Assembly: GCA_038123715.1 (NCBI GenBank)
Contig: JAYPAN010000003.1
Coordinates: forward strand, 54,813-118,812
From: JAYPAN01 sp038123715
Lineage (GTDB): Bacteria > Pseudomonadota > Alphaproteobacteria > RS24
DNA: 64,000 nt
Reading direction: 5' to 3'
The notes under the pieces are model-generated. The model worked only from the letters and a program-made list of their open reading frames with translations. It was not told the DNA's origin and did not search any database. A program made the translations under genes and the position numbers. Positions 44,341-53,780 of the stretch are shown here, piece after piece (within the stretch, counting starts at the first letter, position 1; each line of letters opens with the position of its first letter).

Positions 44341-45459
44341 CTATTGCCCGGCCGTATCAACCCGCCACAGCTTGCCGCTATCGCCGCCTTCCGACAGAAT
44401 ATACAGCTTGCCATCCGGCCCTTGGCGGATATCGCGCAAGCGTTCGCCAATCTCGGTGAACAGGATTTGCTCGCTCACAGCCGCGCCATTTTCCATATCA
44501 ACGCGCACCGCATAGTTAAAAACCAGCGCCGTCACGAATATATCGCCCTGCCAGTCCGGAAAATCTGCACCGCGATACAGCGCCATACCGCTAGGCCCGA
44601 TTGAGGGCGTCCAGTATTTCAACGGCTGCACTGTGCCTTCATATTGCTGATAGGGGCTGATGCTGGCGCCGGAATAATCAAGCCCGTAAGTGGCAATCGG
44701 CCATCCATAATTATTGCCCGGCTCAATCAGATTCAATTCGTCGCCACCGCGCGGGCCATGCTCGGTCTGATAGACCAGGCCGCTTGGCGCGTCATAGATA
44801 ATGCTTTGCGGATTGCGGTGGCCATATGACCAGATTTCCGGCTGCGCCGCATTATCATTGGCAAACGGGTTATCGGCAGGCACTTTGCCATTATCGGTGA
44901 CACGCGCAATCACGCCGAAATGATTGCCGAGATTTTGCGCTTCCTCACGATAATCAAAACCGTCGCCCGCCGTTATCAGCAATGTCTTGTCAGCCATAAA
45001 GGCCATGCGCCCGCCATAATGCACGGCTATATCCTTGGCCGGTGCGGTTTCAAATATGGTTCTCACATCTTCCAGTGCCGTGCCGGTGAAGCGCCCGCGC
45101 ACGACACGCAATTTATTATCCGAGGATTTGCCCGCCGCCAGCGAAAGATAAACAAAACCGTTTTCGGCAAAATCCGGATGCAGCACAATATCCATCAGCC
45201 CGCCCTGACCTGCATACAGGCTTTCCGGCACACCCTCAATCGGCGCTTTTTGCACCTCGCCATTGCGAACCAGGCGCAGCGCGCCGGATAATTCAGTCAC
45301 CAGCATGTCGCCATTGGGCAGAAAGGCCAGCCCCCAAGGCATGTCAAGCCCGTCGGCAATCATGCTCAACCGGTAATCACCGGCGCGTGCCGGTGCGGCC
45401 AAAACCGCCATGCAGACAAGAGCCATCATTATTGACGCTATCCTATTATATATTGCCAT
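44341..45459 (-). CDS. PQQ-dependent sugar dehydrogenase-like protein (GSDH family)
   Basis: A 372-residue secreted beta-propeller. Signal peptide ALVCMAVLAAPARA, then DGLDMPWGLAFLPNGDMLVTE, GQGGLMDIVLHPDF, YGGRMAFM, SYGHRNPQSIIYD, TEHGPRGGDELNLIEPGNNYGWP and PSGMALYRGADFP are the GSDH blocks. Family members oxidise aldoses in the periplasm with PQQ, but some need other cofactors. No pqq synthesis genes are in the window. It is monocistronic as far as seen. Confidence 0.9.
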   Translation of the reverse strand: MAIYNRIASIMMALVCMAVLAAPARAGDYRLSMIADGLDMPWGLAFLPNGDMLVTELSGALRLVRNGEVQKAPIEGVPESLYAGQGGLMDIVLHPDFAENGFVYLSLAAGKSSDNKLRVVRGRFTGTALEDVRTIFETAPAKDIAVHYGGRMAFMADKTLLITAGDGFDYREEAQNLGNHFGVIARVTDNGKVPADNPFANDNAAQPEIWSYGHRNPQSIIYDAPSGLVYQTEHGPRGGDELNLIEPGNNYGWPIATYGLDYSGASISPYQQYEGTVQPLKYWTPSIGPSGMALYRGADFPDWQGDIFVTALVFNYAVRVDMENGAAVSEQILFTEIGERLRDIRQGPDGKLYILSEGGDSGKLWRVDTAGQ

Positions 45460-45579
45460 TTTTGGCTTGCTCCCTGTTAAGATACCGAAACGCTTGAATT
45501 GTATAACATAAGCAGATTACAATCAGTTGCAAGCGCAGCGGAAACGCCATTGCAACGCATCCAAATCGGAGTCTTTGAA

Positions 45580-46065
45580 ATGAAAAAAATTATTCCAAGC
45601 CTTGACCAATTTCTGGCCTTTCTGGTCGGATGGGTTGTGCTTGTTGTGCTTGGCGCAACGGTCAACACACAATTCGCGCTTGGCAGCTTGACCGATTTGG
45701 GCGTCCAGATACCATTTTCTGCCCGCATTGACACAACCTTCAAGGATATCGGCAATATGCTGCCCTTATTCGGGTCAATTTTCGGGCTGGGCTTTCTGAT
45801 TGCCATGACGGTCGGGAATGTCATTTTTTCCATTGTCAAAATACTGCCCGATATGGTTTTCGCACTGGCCGGATTTGCCTCGGTCGGTGTCACCCTGTTG
45901 GCGCTGAAGGCGGCATTTCAAGTCACCGCCATTGGCGCGGCGCGCAATTGGGACGGATTTTTAATGCTTTGCCTGGCCGGGGCATTGGCTGGCTATGTGT
46001 TTTCGCTGGTCGCCATGCGCCGCCGCACCAGCCCGCCCCAACCGGCAGCACCGGTCGGGTCGTAA
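45580..46065 (+). CDS. Four-helix membrane protein, unknown function
   Basis: A 161-residue protein. GGAG lies 8 nt before the chosen ATG. Membrane segments are at about 11-27, 60-82, 91-112 and 126-147; a polar loop (ARIDTTFKDIGNM) separates the first two. The C-terminus is basic then Pro-rich. No family recognised. It lies divergent from the sugar dehydrogenase gene and convergent with malate synthase. Confidence 0.6.
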   Translation: MKKIIPSLDQFLAFLVGWVVLVVLGATVNTQFALGSLTDLGVQIPFSARIDTTFKDIGNMLPLFGSIFGLGFLIAMTVGNVIFSIVKILPDMVFALAGFASVGVTLLALKAAFQVTAIGAARNWDGFLMLCLAGALAGYVFSLVAMRRRTSPPQPAAPVGS

Positions 46066-46086
46066 AGGCCGTCACAAACCGGTACT

Positions 46087-48258
46087 TTACTGCGCCGCTT
46101 TATATTCCAGACGTTTTTTGTGCAATAATGGCTCCGTATAGCCGCTTGGTTGCGCGCGCCCCTGAAACACCAAATCGCAAGCCGCGGCAAAGGCGGTGGA
46201 ATTGTCCAAATCCGCCGCCATTGGCGTGTAATCGGCATCACCGGCATTTTGCCCATCCACCACGGCGGCCATGCGGCGCATGGTTTCCATAACTTGTGCT
46301 TCCGAGCAAATGCCGTGATGCAGCCAATTGGCAATATGCTGGCTGGAAATCCGCAAAGTGGCGCGGTCTTCCATCAGGCCAACATTATGAATATCCGGCA
46401 CTTTCGAGCAGCCGACACCTTGGTCAATCCAGCGCACCACATAGCCGAGAATACCTTGTGCATTATTATCAAGTTCCTGCTGCACATCTTCCGGCGACCA
46501 TTGCGGGTGGCTTTCCACAGGCATGGTCAGAATTGTATCAATCGAGGCACGGGTGCGGCTTTTCAGCGAATTTTGCACCGCTTCCACATCAACTTGATGA
46601 TAATGAATCGCATGCAGCGTGGCGGCGGTTGGCGAGGGCGCCCAAGCACAATCAGCACCGGCTTTGGGCTGGCCGATTTTCTGCTCCAGCATGGCGGCCA
46701 TCAAATCCGGCATCGCCCACATGCCCTTGCCGATTTGCGCCCGCCCCTGCAAACCGCAAGCCAGACCAATATCGACATTCCAGTCTTCATAGGCATTGAG
46801 CCAGCCCGACGCTTTCATATCGGCTTTGCGTATCATCGGCCCCATTTCCATTGAGGTGTGAATCTCATCGCCTGTGCGGTCAAGAAAACCGGTATTGATG
46901 AAAATCACCCGTGCTTTGGCGGCGCGAATACATTCCTTCAGATTCACCGTTGTCCGGCGTTCCTCATCCATAATGCCCATTTTCATGGTCAGGGCAGGCA
47001 GGCCAAGGGCGGCTTCAACCGCGCCAAACAGCGCATCGGCAAAGGCAACTTCTTCCGGCCCGTGCATTTTCGGCTTCACAATGTAAACCGAGCCGGATTT
47101 GCTGTTTTTCTGCGCCATGTCGGTTTTCGCCAAATCATGCTTGGCAAGCAGTCCGGTCACCAGCGCATCCATAATGCCTTCGGGTATTTCATCACCGCGA
47201 TCGTCGAGAATGGCCGGATTGGTCATTAAATGGCCGACATTGCGAATGAGCATAAGCGACAGACCCGGCAAGGTGAAGCCCTGCCCGTCCGGCGCGGTAT
47301 AATCGCGATTGGCGGCCAAAGAACGGGTCATGGTGCGGCCATTTTTTTCCATCTCAACCGATAAATCGCGCCGCATTAGGCCGAGCAGATTGCGATAGGT
47401 TTCGACCTTGTCTTCGGCATCCACCGCCGCAACCGAATCCTCGCAATCCATAATCGTGGTGACAGCGGATTCGAGAAACACATCGGCTACATGCGCCTTG
47501 TCGTCCTTGCCGATATTATGGCTTGCATCAATCCAAATCTCGGCGTGCAAATCATTGTTTTTCAACAATATGGCGTCGGGCGCATCAGCCGCGCCGCGAT
47601 ATCCGGCCAGCCGGTCAGCCTGCGCCAGTCCGGTCACGCCACCGGCATGGGTCGCCTGCAAAGCGCCATCGACAATTGCATAGGCGGTTACATCGCCATG
47701 CGCGACGCCGTCAAGCGGGGCAATCTCGTCGAGCAAGGCTTTGGCGCGGCGGATAACCTCATTGCCGCGCACCGGATTATAAGCACCGGCAGGCGATAAA
47801 TCGCCGGATTGGTCAATCGCATCCGTGCCATAAAACGCATCATACAGGCTGCCCCAGCGCGCATTGGCGGCATTGACCGCAAAGCGGGCATTTTTCACCG
47901 GCACCACAAGTTGCGGGCCGGCGATTTTGGCAATCTCATCATCAACATTGGCGGTTTCAATGGTGAAATCCGACCCTTCCGGCACCAGATAGCCGATTTC
48001 CTGCAAAAACGCCTTATATTCGGCGGCATCATGCGGCGCGCCCTGACGCTGCTTGTGCCAATCATCAATTTGCGCTTGCAAGGCCTCACGCTTTTCCAGC
48101 AGCGCCTTATTGGTGTCGCGGTGGGCGTTCAGCACTTTGGCCGCCGCCGCCCAGAAATCATCGGCGCTGATATCCGTGCCAACCACCGCCTCATTGGCAA
48201 TAAAATCCGCCAGTTCCGCCGCAATTTGCAGCCCGGCAATGTTTACGGTCTCGCTCAT
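46087..48258 (-). CDS. glcB: Malate synthase G
   Basis: A 723-residue protein, the length of type [21 protein letters not shown], the [18 protein letters not shown] region, [30 protein letters not shown] and [19 protein letters not shown] (catalytic Asp) are typical. It condenses glyoxylate and acetyl-CoA to malate. The second ATG (48258) has GGGGAG at better spacing than the first (48261). No isocitrate lyase gene is in the window; glyoxylate could come from the ethylmalonyl-CoA pathway or glycolate. Confidence 0.96.
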   Translation of the reverse strand: MSETVNIAGLQIAAELADFIANEAVVGTDISADDFWAAAAKVLNAHRDTNKALLEKREALQAQIDDWHKQRQGAPHDAAEYKAFLQEIGYLVPEGSDFTIETANVDDEIAKIAGPQLVVPVKNARFAVNAANARWGSLYDAFYGTDAIDQSGDLSPAGAYNPVRGNEVIRRAKALLDEIAPLDGVAHGDVTAYAIVDGALQATHAGGVTGLAQADRLAGYRGAADAPDAILLKNNDLHAEIWIDASHNIGKDDKAHVADVFLESAVTTIMDCEDSVAAVDAEDKVETYRNLLGLMRRDLSVEMEKNGRTMTRSLAANRDYTAPDGQGFTLPGLSLMLIRNVGHLMTNPAILDDRGDEIPEGIMDALVTGLLAKHDLAKTDMAQKNSKSGSVYIVKPKMHGPEEVAFADALFGAVEAALGLPALTMKMGIMDEERRTTVNLKECIRAAKARVIFINTGFLDRTGDEIHTSMEMGPMIRKADMKASGWLNAYEDWNVDIGLACGLQGRAQIGKGMWAMPDLMAAMLEQKIGQPKAGADCAWAPSPTAATLHAIHYHQVDVEAVQNSLKSRTRASIDTILTMPVESHPQWSPEDVQQELDNNAQGILGYVVRWIDQGVGCSKVPDIHNVGLMEDRATLRISSQHIANWLHHGICSEAQVMETMRRMAAVVDGQNAGDADYTPMAADLDNSTAFAAACDLVFQGRAQPSGYTEPLLHKKRLEYKAAQ

Positions 48259-48427
48259 CATTTTCTCCCCGATTGCGTCTGACGGGCAAACTATAATTTT
48301 TTACCGCGCGCGACAATGGCGAATTGGCGCCGCGCACCAAATCGAAAAATAAAATTGGGAAAGTGCAGGCTTTACGAGTTTGGCATGGCGCGCTAGCCTG
48401 TTTTCAAGAAAATACAGGGAGGGAAAG

Positions 48428-51010
48428 ATGAAGCTGGATTTTGCCACAACAGCCTTGCTGACCAATATGAAACTCAATGCGCTGCCGCCTTTCAGCGAAT
48501 TGACACCGGATGAGGCGCGCCTTGTTTACAGCGAGCTTGCCAAATCACGCCGACGGGCAGGCACGGATAATGTTTCAGCCGAGGATATCAGCATTGCCAC
48601 GACAGATGGCGCGACGATTGCGGCGCGTATTCTGCGCCCTGAAGGAGAAGCCAAAGCGGTGATTGTCTATTTTCACGGCGGCGGCTGGGTGATTGGCAAT
48701 ATCGATGATTTCGACCCGCTTGGCCGCAAGCTGGCCGAAGCCAATCAGGCGGTTATTGTCATGGTCAATTACCGCAAAGCGCCGGAACATGGCTTTCCGG
48801 TTCCGATGGATGATTGCTGGGCGGCGCTCAATCATGTCGCCGAGAATAAGCAAGCAATTGCCGGTGGAGATGTGCCGCTTTTCGTCATGGGCGACAGTGC
48901 CGGGGGCAATCTGGCCGCCGCCACCGCCCTGCGCGCGCGTGATGAAAACGGCCCGCAAATCGACATGCAGATTCTGGTCTATCCGGTGATTGACGGGCGG
49001 CGCGACACAGACAGCTATCACGCCCAAGACAAGCAATTATTTTTGACCGCCGAAAGCATGGACATGTTTTGGGATTATTATACGCCCAAGGAAAGCGACC
49101 GCCTCAACCCGCTGGCCTCGCCAATTCTGGCCGAAAAGCTGGACGGGCTGCCACCGGCCATTGTGATAACCGCCGAGTTTGATATTTTGCGCGATGAGGG
49201 CGAGGCCTATGCCGAAAGCCTGCGCGCCGCTGGTGTGCCGGTTATTGCCCGCCGCTTTGACCGGCAAATTCACGGCTTTTTCTCCATGAGTGACATTCTG
49301 CCGGTCGGCGCTCAAGCGCATGACTGGCTGGCCGGTGAAATTGACCGCTGGCTCAGCCCGCCGGCTGAAGTCGATGCGATTGTCGTCGGCGCCGGATTTT
49401 CCGGCATGTATCAGCTTCACAAGCTGCGCGATATGGGGCTGTCCGTGCGCGTCTTTGAAGCCGGTGATGATGTGGGCGGCACTTGGTATTGGAACCGCTA
49501 TCCCGGCGCGCGGGTTGATATTGAAAGCCTCGCCTATTCCTATTCCTTTTCCGAAGAATTAGAGCAGGATTGGGTGTGGACGGAAAAATATGCCGCGCAA
49601 CCTGAATTGTTGCGCTATTGCCAGCATGTCGCCGAGCGCTTTGATTTGCGCCGCGATATCAGTTTCAACACGCGGGTTGTCAGCGCCCATTATATGCAAG
49701 ACAAGGCGGCATGGCTGGTGACAACCGATAGCGGCGAAAGGGTAACGGCCAATTATCTCATCATGGCGACCGGTGTCTTGTCCTCGGCCAAAACGCCGGA
49801 TATTCCCGGCCGCGATGATTTCAAAGGTGACACTTACCAGACCGGTAGCTGGCCGCATGAAGGGGTTGATTTCACCGGCAAGCGTGTCGCTGTTATCGGC
49901 ACTGGCTCCTCGGCTGTGCAATCCATCCCGTTAATTGCCGAACAGGCCAAGGAACTGGTCGTCTATCAACGCACCGCCGCCTATTCGACACCGGCTCATA
50001 ACAGGCCGCTGACCAATGCGGAAATTTCCGACATGAAAGAGCATTACCGCGCATTTCGCGAGACGCAAAGGCTGGATGCTGCCGGTATTCCCAATCCGGA
50101 ACGCCAGCCCGAATCCGTGTTTGATGTCAGCGAGGAAGAGCGCAACAGGCGGTTTGAGCAGGCTTGGGGTGAGGGGCTGTTGACCGGCTTGTCAGCCACT
50201 TTCAGCGATTTGGGCATCAATGAGGAAGCCAATAATCTGGTCGCCGAGTTTATCCGCGACCGGATACGCGCCACGGTAAAAGACGCGCAAACGGCGGAAG
50301 ATTTGGTGCCAAAAGCCTATCCCTATGCCACCAAACGCCCCTGCATTGATACCAATTATTATGAAACCTATAATCGGGAAAATGTGTCGCTGGTCAATTT
50401 GCGCCGCACGCCGATTGAAACCATCACGCCGACCGGCATTGCCACCACGCAAGGCACGCAAGAGTTTGACGCGATTGTTTTTGCCACCGGTTTTGATGCC
50501 ATGACCGGTGCGCTGATGGCGATTGACATTCGCGGCACGGACGGGCAAAGGCTGGCCGATGATTGGGCTGGCGGCCCGCGCTGCTATCTCGGTCTGGCGA
50601 TATCCGGTTTTCCCAATCTGTTTACCATAACCGGCCCATCCAGCCCGTCTGTCTTGTCGAATATGCTGGTCTCGATTGAACAGCATGTCGATTGGGTGAG
50701 CGATTGTATTGGCTGGATGCGCGCCCATGATTACGCCAGCATTGAAGCCACGCAAGAGGCTGAGAATGAATGGGCCGACCATACAGCGCATCTGGCCGGG
50801 CTGACCTTATTGCCGAAAGCCGATAGCTGGTACATGGGCGCCAATGTGCCGGGCAAGCCGCGCATGTTCCTTGCCTATGTCGGCGGCGTCGGCGTTTACC
50901 GGAAAATATGCGACGCCATTGCCGCCGATGATTATCACGGCTTCAAAGTCACACCAAAAGCCGCATTGCAAATCGGGCAGCGCGCCCAAACGGCTGAAAG
51001 CGCCGCTTAG
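48428..51010 (+). CDS. Fused alpha/beta-hydrolase and Baeyer-Villiger monooxygenase
   Basis: An 860-residue two-enzyme fusion. GGGAGGG lies upstream of the ATG. Residues 1-310 are an HSL-type esterase: HGGGW (83-87), GDSAGG with Ser157, Asp252 and His282. Residues 315-860 are a flavin monooxygenase: FAD loop GAGFSG (321-326), GGTWYWNRYPGAR (350-362), and NADPH loop GTGSSA (491-496). The BVMO fingerprint FxGxxxHxxxW reads F465-K-G-D-T-Y-Q471-T-G-S-W475, so His is replaced by Gln. A BVMO turns ketones into esters, which an esterase can split, so the fusion couples two successive steps. The substrate is unknown. A VOC gene follows after 11 bp. Confidence 0.88.
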   Translation: MKLDFATTALLTNMKLNALPPFSELTPDEARLVYSELAKSRRRAGTDNVSAEDISIATTDGATIAARILRPEGEAKAVIVYFHGGGWVIGNIDDFDPLGRKLAEANQAVIVMVNYRKAPEHGFPVPMDDCWAALNHVAENKQAIAGGDVPLFVMGDSAGGNLAAATALRARDENGPQIDMQILVYPVIDGRRDTDSYHAQDKQLFLTAESMDMFWDYYTPKESDRLNPLASPILAEKLDGLPPAIVITAEFDILRDEGEAYAESLRAAGVPVIARRFDRQIHGFFSMSDILPVGAQAHDWLAGEIDRWLSPPAEVDAIVVGAGFSGMYQLHKLRDMGLSVRVFEAGDDVGGTWYWNRYPGARVDIESLAYSYSFSEELEQDWVWTEKYAAQPELLRYCQHVAERFDLRRDISFNTRVVSAHYMQDKAAWLVTTDSGERVTANYLIMATGVLSSAKTPDIPGRDDFKGDTYQTGSWPHEGVDFTGKRVAVIGTGSSAVQSIPLIAEQAKELVVYQRTAAYSTPAHNRPLTNAEISDMKEHYRAFRETQRLDAAGIPNPERQPESVFDVSEEERNRRFEQAWGEGLLTGLSATFSDLGINEEANNLVAEFIRDRIRATVKDAQTAEDLVPKAYPYATKRPCIDTNYYETYNRENVSLVNLRRTPIETITPTGIATTQGTQEFDAIVFATGFDAMTGALMAIDIRGTDGQRLADDWAGGPRCYLGLAISGFPNLFTITGPSSPSVLSNMLVSIEQHVDWVSDCIGWMRAHDYASIEATQEAENEWADHTAHLAGLTLLPKADSWYMGANVPGKPRMFLAYVGGVGVYRKICDAIAADDYHGFKVTPKAALQIGQRAQTAESAA

Positions 51011-51021
51011 AGGAGGCTCGC

Positions 51022-51789
51022 ATGCGTCTGCGCCAGATTTGCCTTGTCGCCCATGAGCTTGAACCGACACTGGCGCAATTATGCGCCCTGCTGCAAACCG
51101 ACATTATCTATCGTGACCCCGGCGTCGCGCATTTCGGGCTGGCCAATGGCCTGCTGCAATCGGGCGGCGATTTCATTGAAGTGGTCAGCCCTTTGCCCGA
51201 CCGACAGGACACGGCAGGCGGTCGCCATTTGGCGCGGCGCGGCGACAGTTTCTATATGGTGATTTTCCAATGCGCCAATGCCGCCCCTATTGCCGCGCAT
51301 ATTGGCGAGCAGGGCATACGCAAAGTCTGGTCACATGCAGGCGCGGATTTGTCGGCCACGCATTTCCATCCGGCTGATTTTGGCGGGGCGATTGTGTCGG
51401 TTGACAGTATGGGGCGCGAAGACTGGCAATCGCCCAATGCCTATTGGGAGTGGACAAAATGGCCGCCCACGACACCGCCAGATTATGCCGCCGCCGCAAC
51501 CGGCGCGATTGCCGGCCTGACCATGCGCGCTGCCGAGCCACAAAAGCTGGCGCAGCATTGGGGCAGACTGCTTGAACGACCGGTGCAGGGCAATCAGGTG
51601 ATATTTGACGGCGCGGTGATGGATTTCGTCGAAGCCGACACACCCGCGCCATTTATCGACCATGTGCAATTGCGCTGCGCCGCAGCGACACCGCGCGATA
51701 TTCTGGCGCGCGGGGCGGCGATGGGCTTGCCGGTTGAGGCTGACAGGCTGCATCTGTGTGGTGTCAATTGGTCATTCATTGAGGGATAA
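51022..51789 (+). CDS. Glyoxalase-like VOC-domain protein
   Basis: A 255-residue protein. Two similar halves are visible: LRQICLVAHELEPTLAQLCALLQ with GGDFIEVVSPL, and GLTMRAAEPQKLAQHWGRLLERPV with MDFVEADTP. These are betaalpha-beta-beta-beta repeats of the vicinal-oxygen-chelate fold. A metal-dependent lyase, dioxygenase or binding role is possible. AGGAGG lies upstream. It follows the fusion gene closely and precedes a cyclase-family gene, so the three may be one transcript. Confidence 0.75.
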   Translation: MRLRQICLVAHELEPTLAQLCALLQTDIIYRDPGVAHFGLANGLLQSGGDFIEVVSPLPDRQDTAGGRHLARRGDSFYMVIFQCANAAPIAAHIGEQGIRKVWSHAGADLSATHFHPADFGGAIVSVDSMGREDWQSPNAYWEWTKWPPTTPPDYAAAATGAIAGLTMRAAEPQKLAQHWGRLLERPVQGNQVIFDGAVMDFVEADTPAPFIDHVQLRCAAATPRDILARGAAMGLPVEADRLHLCGVNWSFIEG

Positions 51790-51830
51790 GGTCAAGTAAA
51801 GCAGGACATTTTAACAGGAGGACAGTGAGC

Positions 51831-52820
51831 ATGACGGGTAACATGAAACAGCGCGATTGGCGTTTTATGGCAATTGGCGTTTTGACGCTGTGCGGCTTGC
51901 TTGGCACAAGCATGATAGGGGCGGCGCAAGCCAAGCAGACATGCAGGCCGTCCAAATGGGGGGCAGATGATGAGATTGGCGCGGCCAATCATGTAACGCC
52001 GGAGCAGGTGCGTATGGCCGCCGGACTGGTCAAGAAAGGCGAGAGCCATGCGCTCGGCATTGTCATTGAGCCGGGCATGCCGGCTTTTCCGCCGCGCTCG
52101 GTCGCGCTGCAAGTTGTCCAGCCCAACCAGCAATTCGGCTTTGATGTCGAAAAACTCTATGGCTGGGATGTCGCTTCCAATGATGATTTAGTGCAAATGT
52201 GGCTTGGCACTGGCCCGCAGCTTGACGGGCTGGGTCATATGGGCGAGGCGCGGACATTTTACAATTGCAATAAGGGCGCTGATATTTCGCCGATTACCGG
52301 CCTGACCAAGCTTGGCATTGAGAAAATCCCGCCAATGGTCGGGCGCGGCGTGTTGCTGGATATGGCCGCCTATTTCGGTGTGAAAACCATGTCACCCGGC
52401 CAGCCCATCACCGTCGCTGATTTGGAAAAAGCGGCAAAACGCCAAGCCGTCAGTTTCCGCAAAGGCGATGTGATTTTGCTGCATACCGGCTATACAGATG
52501 CCATGCTGAAAAGCGCGCCGCAAACTTGGGTGTCCACCATTCCGGGCATTACCAATGCGGCAGCGGAATATCTCGCCTCATTCGACCCGATGGCCGTCGG
52601 GGCGGACACTTGGGGCTTGGAAGCTGTGCCGGCCATTAAGGGCGACAAGCTGTTTTACGGCCATGTCACCTTGCTGAAGAAAAACGGCATTTTCATTCTT
52701 GAGACAATGAATACAGGCCGTCTGGCGCGCGAAAAAGTGCGCGAGTTTATGTTTGTGCTGGGTCAGCCCAAACTCAAAGGCGCGGTGCAAATGGTGATAA
52801 ATCCGGTCGCTCTCTGGTAA
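51831..52820 (+). CDS. Secreted cyclase-family metal hydrolase
   Basis: A 329-residue protein. The ATG at 51831 has AGGAGG 9 nt upstream; a GTG two codons earlier is too near. A signal peptide (FMAIGVLTLCGLLGTSMIGAAQA) precedes the cyclase (PF04199) fold. The metal motif reads WLGTGPQLDGLGHMG instead of the usual HxGTHxDAPxH, keeping Asp and the final His. Later blocks are RGVLLDMAAYFG, FRKGDVILLHTGYTD and GADTWGLEAVP. Relatives hydrolyse N-formylkynurenine or related substrates; this subgroup is uncharacterised. Its stop starts a short tandem repeat. Confidence 0.85.
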   Translation: MTGNMKQRDWRFMAIGVLTLCGLLGTSMIGAAQAKQTCRPSKWGADDEIGAANHVTPEQVRMAAGLVKKGESHALGIVIEPGMPAFPPRSVALQVVQPNQQFGFDVEKLYGWDVASNDDLVQMWLGTGPQLDGLGHMGEARTFYNCNKGADISPITGLTKLGIEKIPPMVGRGVLLDMAAYFGVKTMSPGQPITVADLEKAAKRQAVSFRKGDVILLHTGYTDAMLKSAPQTWVSTIPGITNAAAEYLASFDPMAVGADTWGLEAVPAIKGDKLFYGHVTLLKKNGIFILETMNTGRLAREKVREFMFVLGQPKLKGAVQMVINPVALW

Positions 52821-52984
52821 GCCTGCGGCNNNNNNNNNNNNNNNNNNNNNNNNNNNNNNNNNNNNNNNNNNNNNNNNNNNNNNNNNNNNNNNNNNNNNNN
52901 NNNNNNNNNNNNNNNNNNNNNNNNNNNNNCAAAGGCGCGGTGCAAATGGTGATAAATCCGGTCGCTCTCTGGTAAGCCTGCGGC
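52775..52984. repeat. 55-bp direct repeat flanking a 100-N gap
   Basis: The 55 bp ending at the left edge of the gap (52775-52829) are repeated exactly on its right edge (52930-52984). The first copy is the 3' end of the cyclase gene and its stop. Perfect repeats that abut both edges of a placeholder gap are typical of two contig ends that overlap but were not merged. The real sequence probably has one copy and no gap. Confidence 0.85.
52830..52929. other. Scaffold gap (100 N)
   Basis: Exactly 100 N between two identical 55-bp flanks. The size is a convention, and the flanks suggest that nothing is missing. The short tandem repeat next to it may be what stopped assembly. Confidence 0.9.
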
Positions 52985-53020
52985 AATGGTAAGCCTGAGG
53001 CACTGGTAAGCCTGCGTTAA
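52970..53020 (+). repeat. 17-bp tandem repeat, three units
   Basis: Units TGGTAAGCCTGCGGCAA, TGGTAAGCCTGAGGCAC and TGGTAAGCCTGCGTTAA lie head to tail. The first unit contains the final Trp-stop codons (TGG TAA) of the cyclase gene copy to the right of the gap. It lies in the short space before the convergent hpf gene. Confidence 0.8.
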
Positions 53021-53048
53021 TTATGCGGCAGCCGGACAAGCCGACCGG

Positions 53049-53618
53049 CTAGACTTCCGCCACTTCCAGCCAACCTATATTGGCATCGGGTCGTTTATAG
53101 ACGAGGCTCAGCTTTTCCTGCGCCACGCTGCGGAACAGCACAAAATCGGACTGCCCGACCTCCAATTGCATCACGGCCTCGCTGACCGACAATGTCGGTA
53201 TCACGCGGTCATTTTCAGCAATAATCACCGGCGTGAACTCGGCCTGCGCTTCCTCCGCCTCGGCTTCCGGCGCAAAGACTTTTTCAGCCGCCACTGGCGG
53301 CGCGGCAAGGGCGCGTTTCTGGTCGTGATGGTTTTTCAGCCGCCGCTTATAGCGCCGCAATTGCTTTTCAATTTTCTGCACGGACTGGTCGAAAGACTGA
53401 TAGACATCACTGTCCTGACCCGACGCATGCAGGTAAAGCCCGCTGTCCAAATGCACGGCGCAGGCCGCCTCAAATGCATGTCCCTGTTTGGAAAAGGTGA
53501 CATTGATATCAGCCGATCGCTCAAAATACTTGCTGACCGCCTCGGTCAAACGTGCCTCCACATGCGACTGCAAGGCAGCGCCGGTCTCAATATGCCGTCC
53601 AGAAATGTTAATGTTCAT
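53049..53618 (-). CDS. hpf: Ribosome hibernation promoting factor, long form
   Basis: A 189-residue protein. AGGAG lies upstream of the ATG. The N-terminal S30AE domain (MNINISGRHIETGAALQSHVEARL to YDQSVQKIEKQLRRYKRRL region) is followed by an acidic linker and the C-terminal dimerisation domain (SVSEAVMQLEVGQSDFVLFR), so it is the long type that makes 100S ribosome dimers. It follows lptB with a 162-bp space; the usual rpoN between them is missing. Confidence 0.93.
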   Translation of the reverse strand: MNINISGRHIETGAALQSHVEARLTEAVSKYFERSADINVTFSKQGHAFEAACAVHLDSGLYLHASGQDSDVYQSFDQSVQKIEKQLRRYKRRLKNHHDQKRALAAPPVAAEKVFAPEAEAEEAQAEFTPVIIAENDRVIPTLSVSEAVMQLEVGQSDFVLFRSVAQEKLSLVYKRPDANIGWLEVAEV

Positions 53619-53780
53619 TTTGTCTCCTTTCCGGGTGTTTTTGTTAAAACCTCACCCTCTGCTGTGGCAGCAGGCGGAGACTGTTTCGAAAGGCTCGCGC
53701 CTGTCACCGGTTACAAAATAACTGTGCCTGAGACATGTTCGCTTGTCCAGCGCAATCGCCCTGATTGCGGTGAAAAGCGA

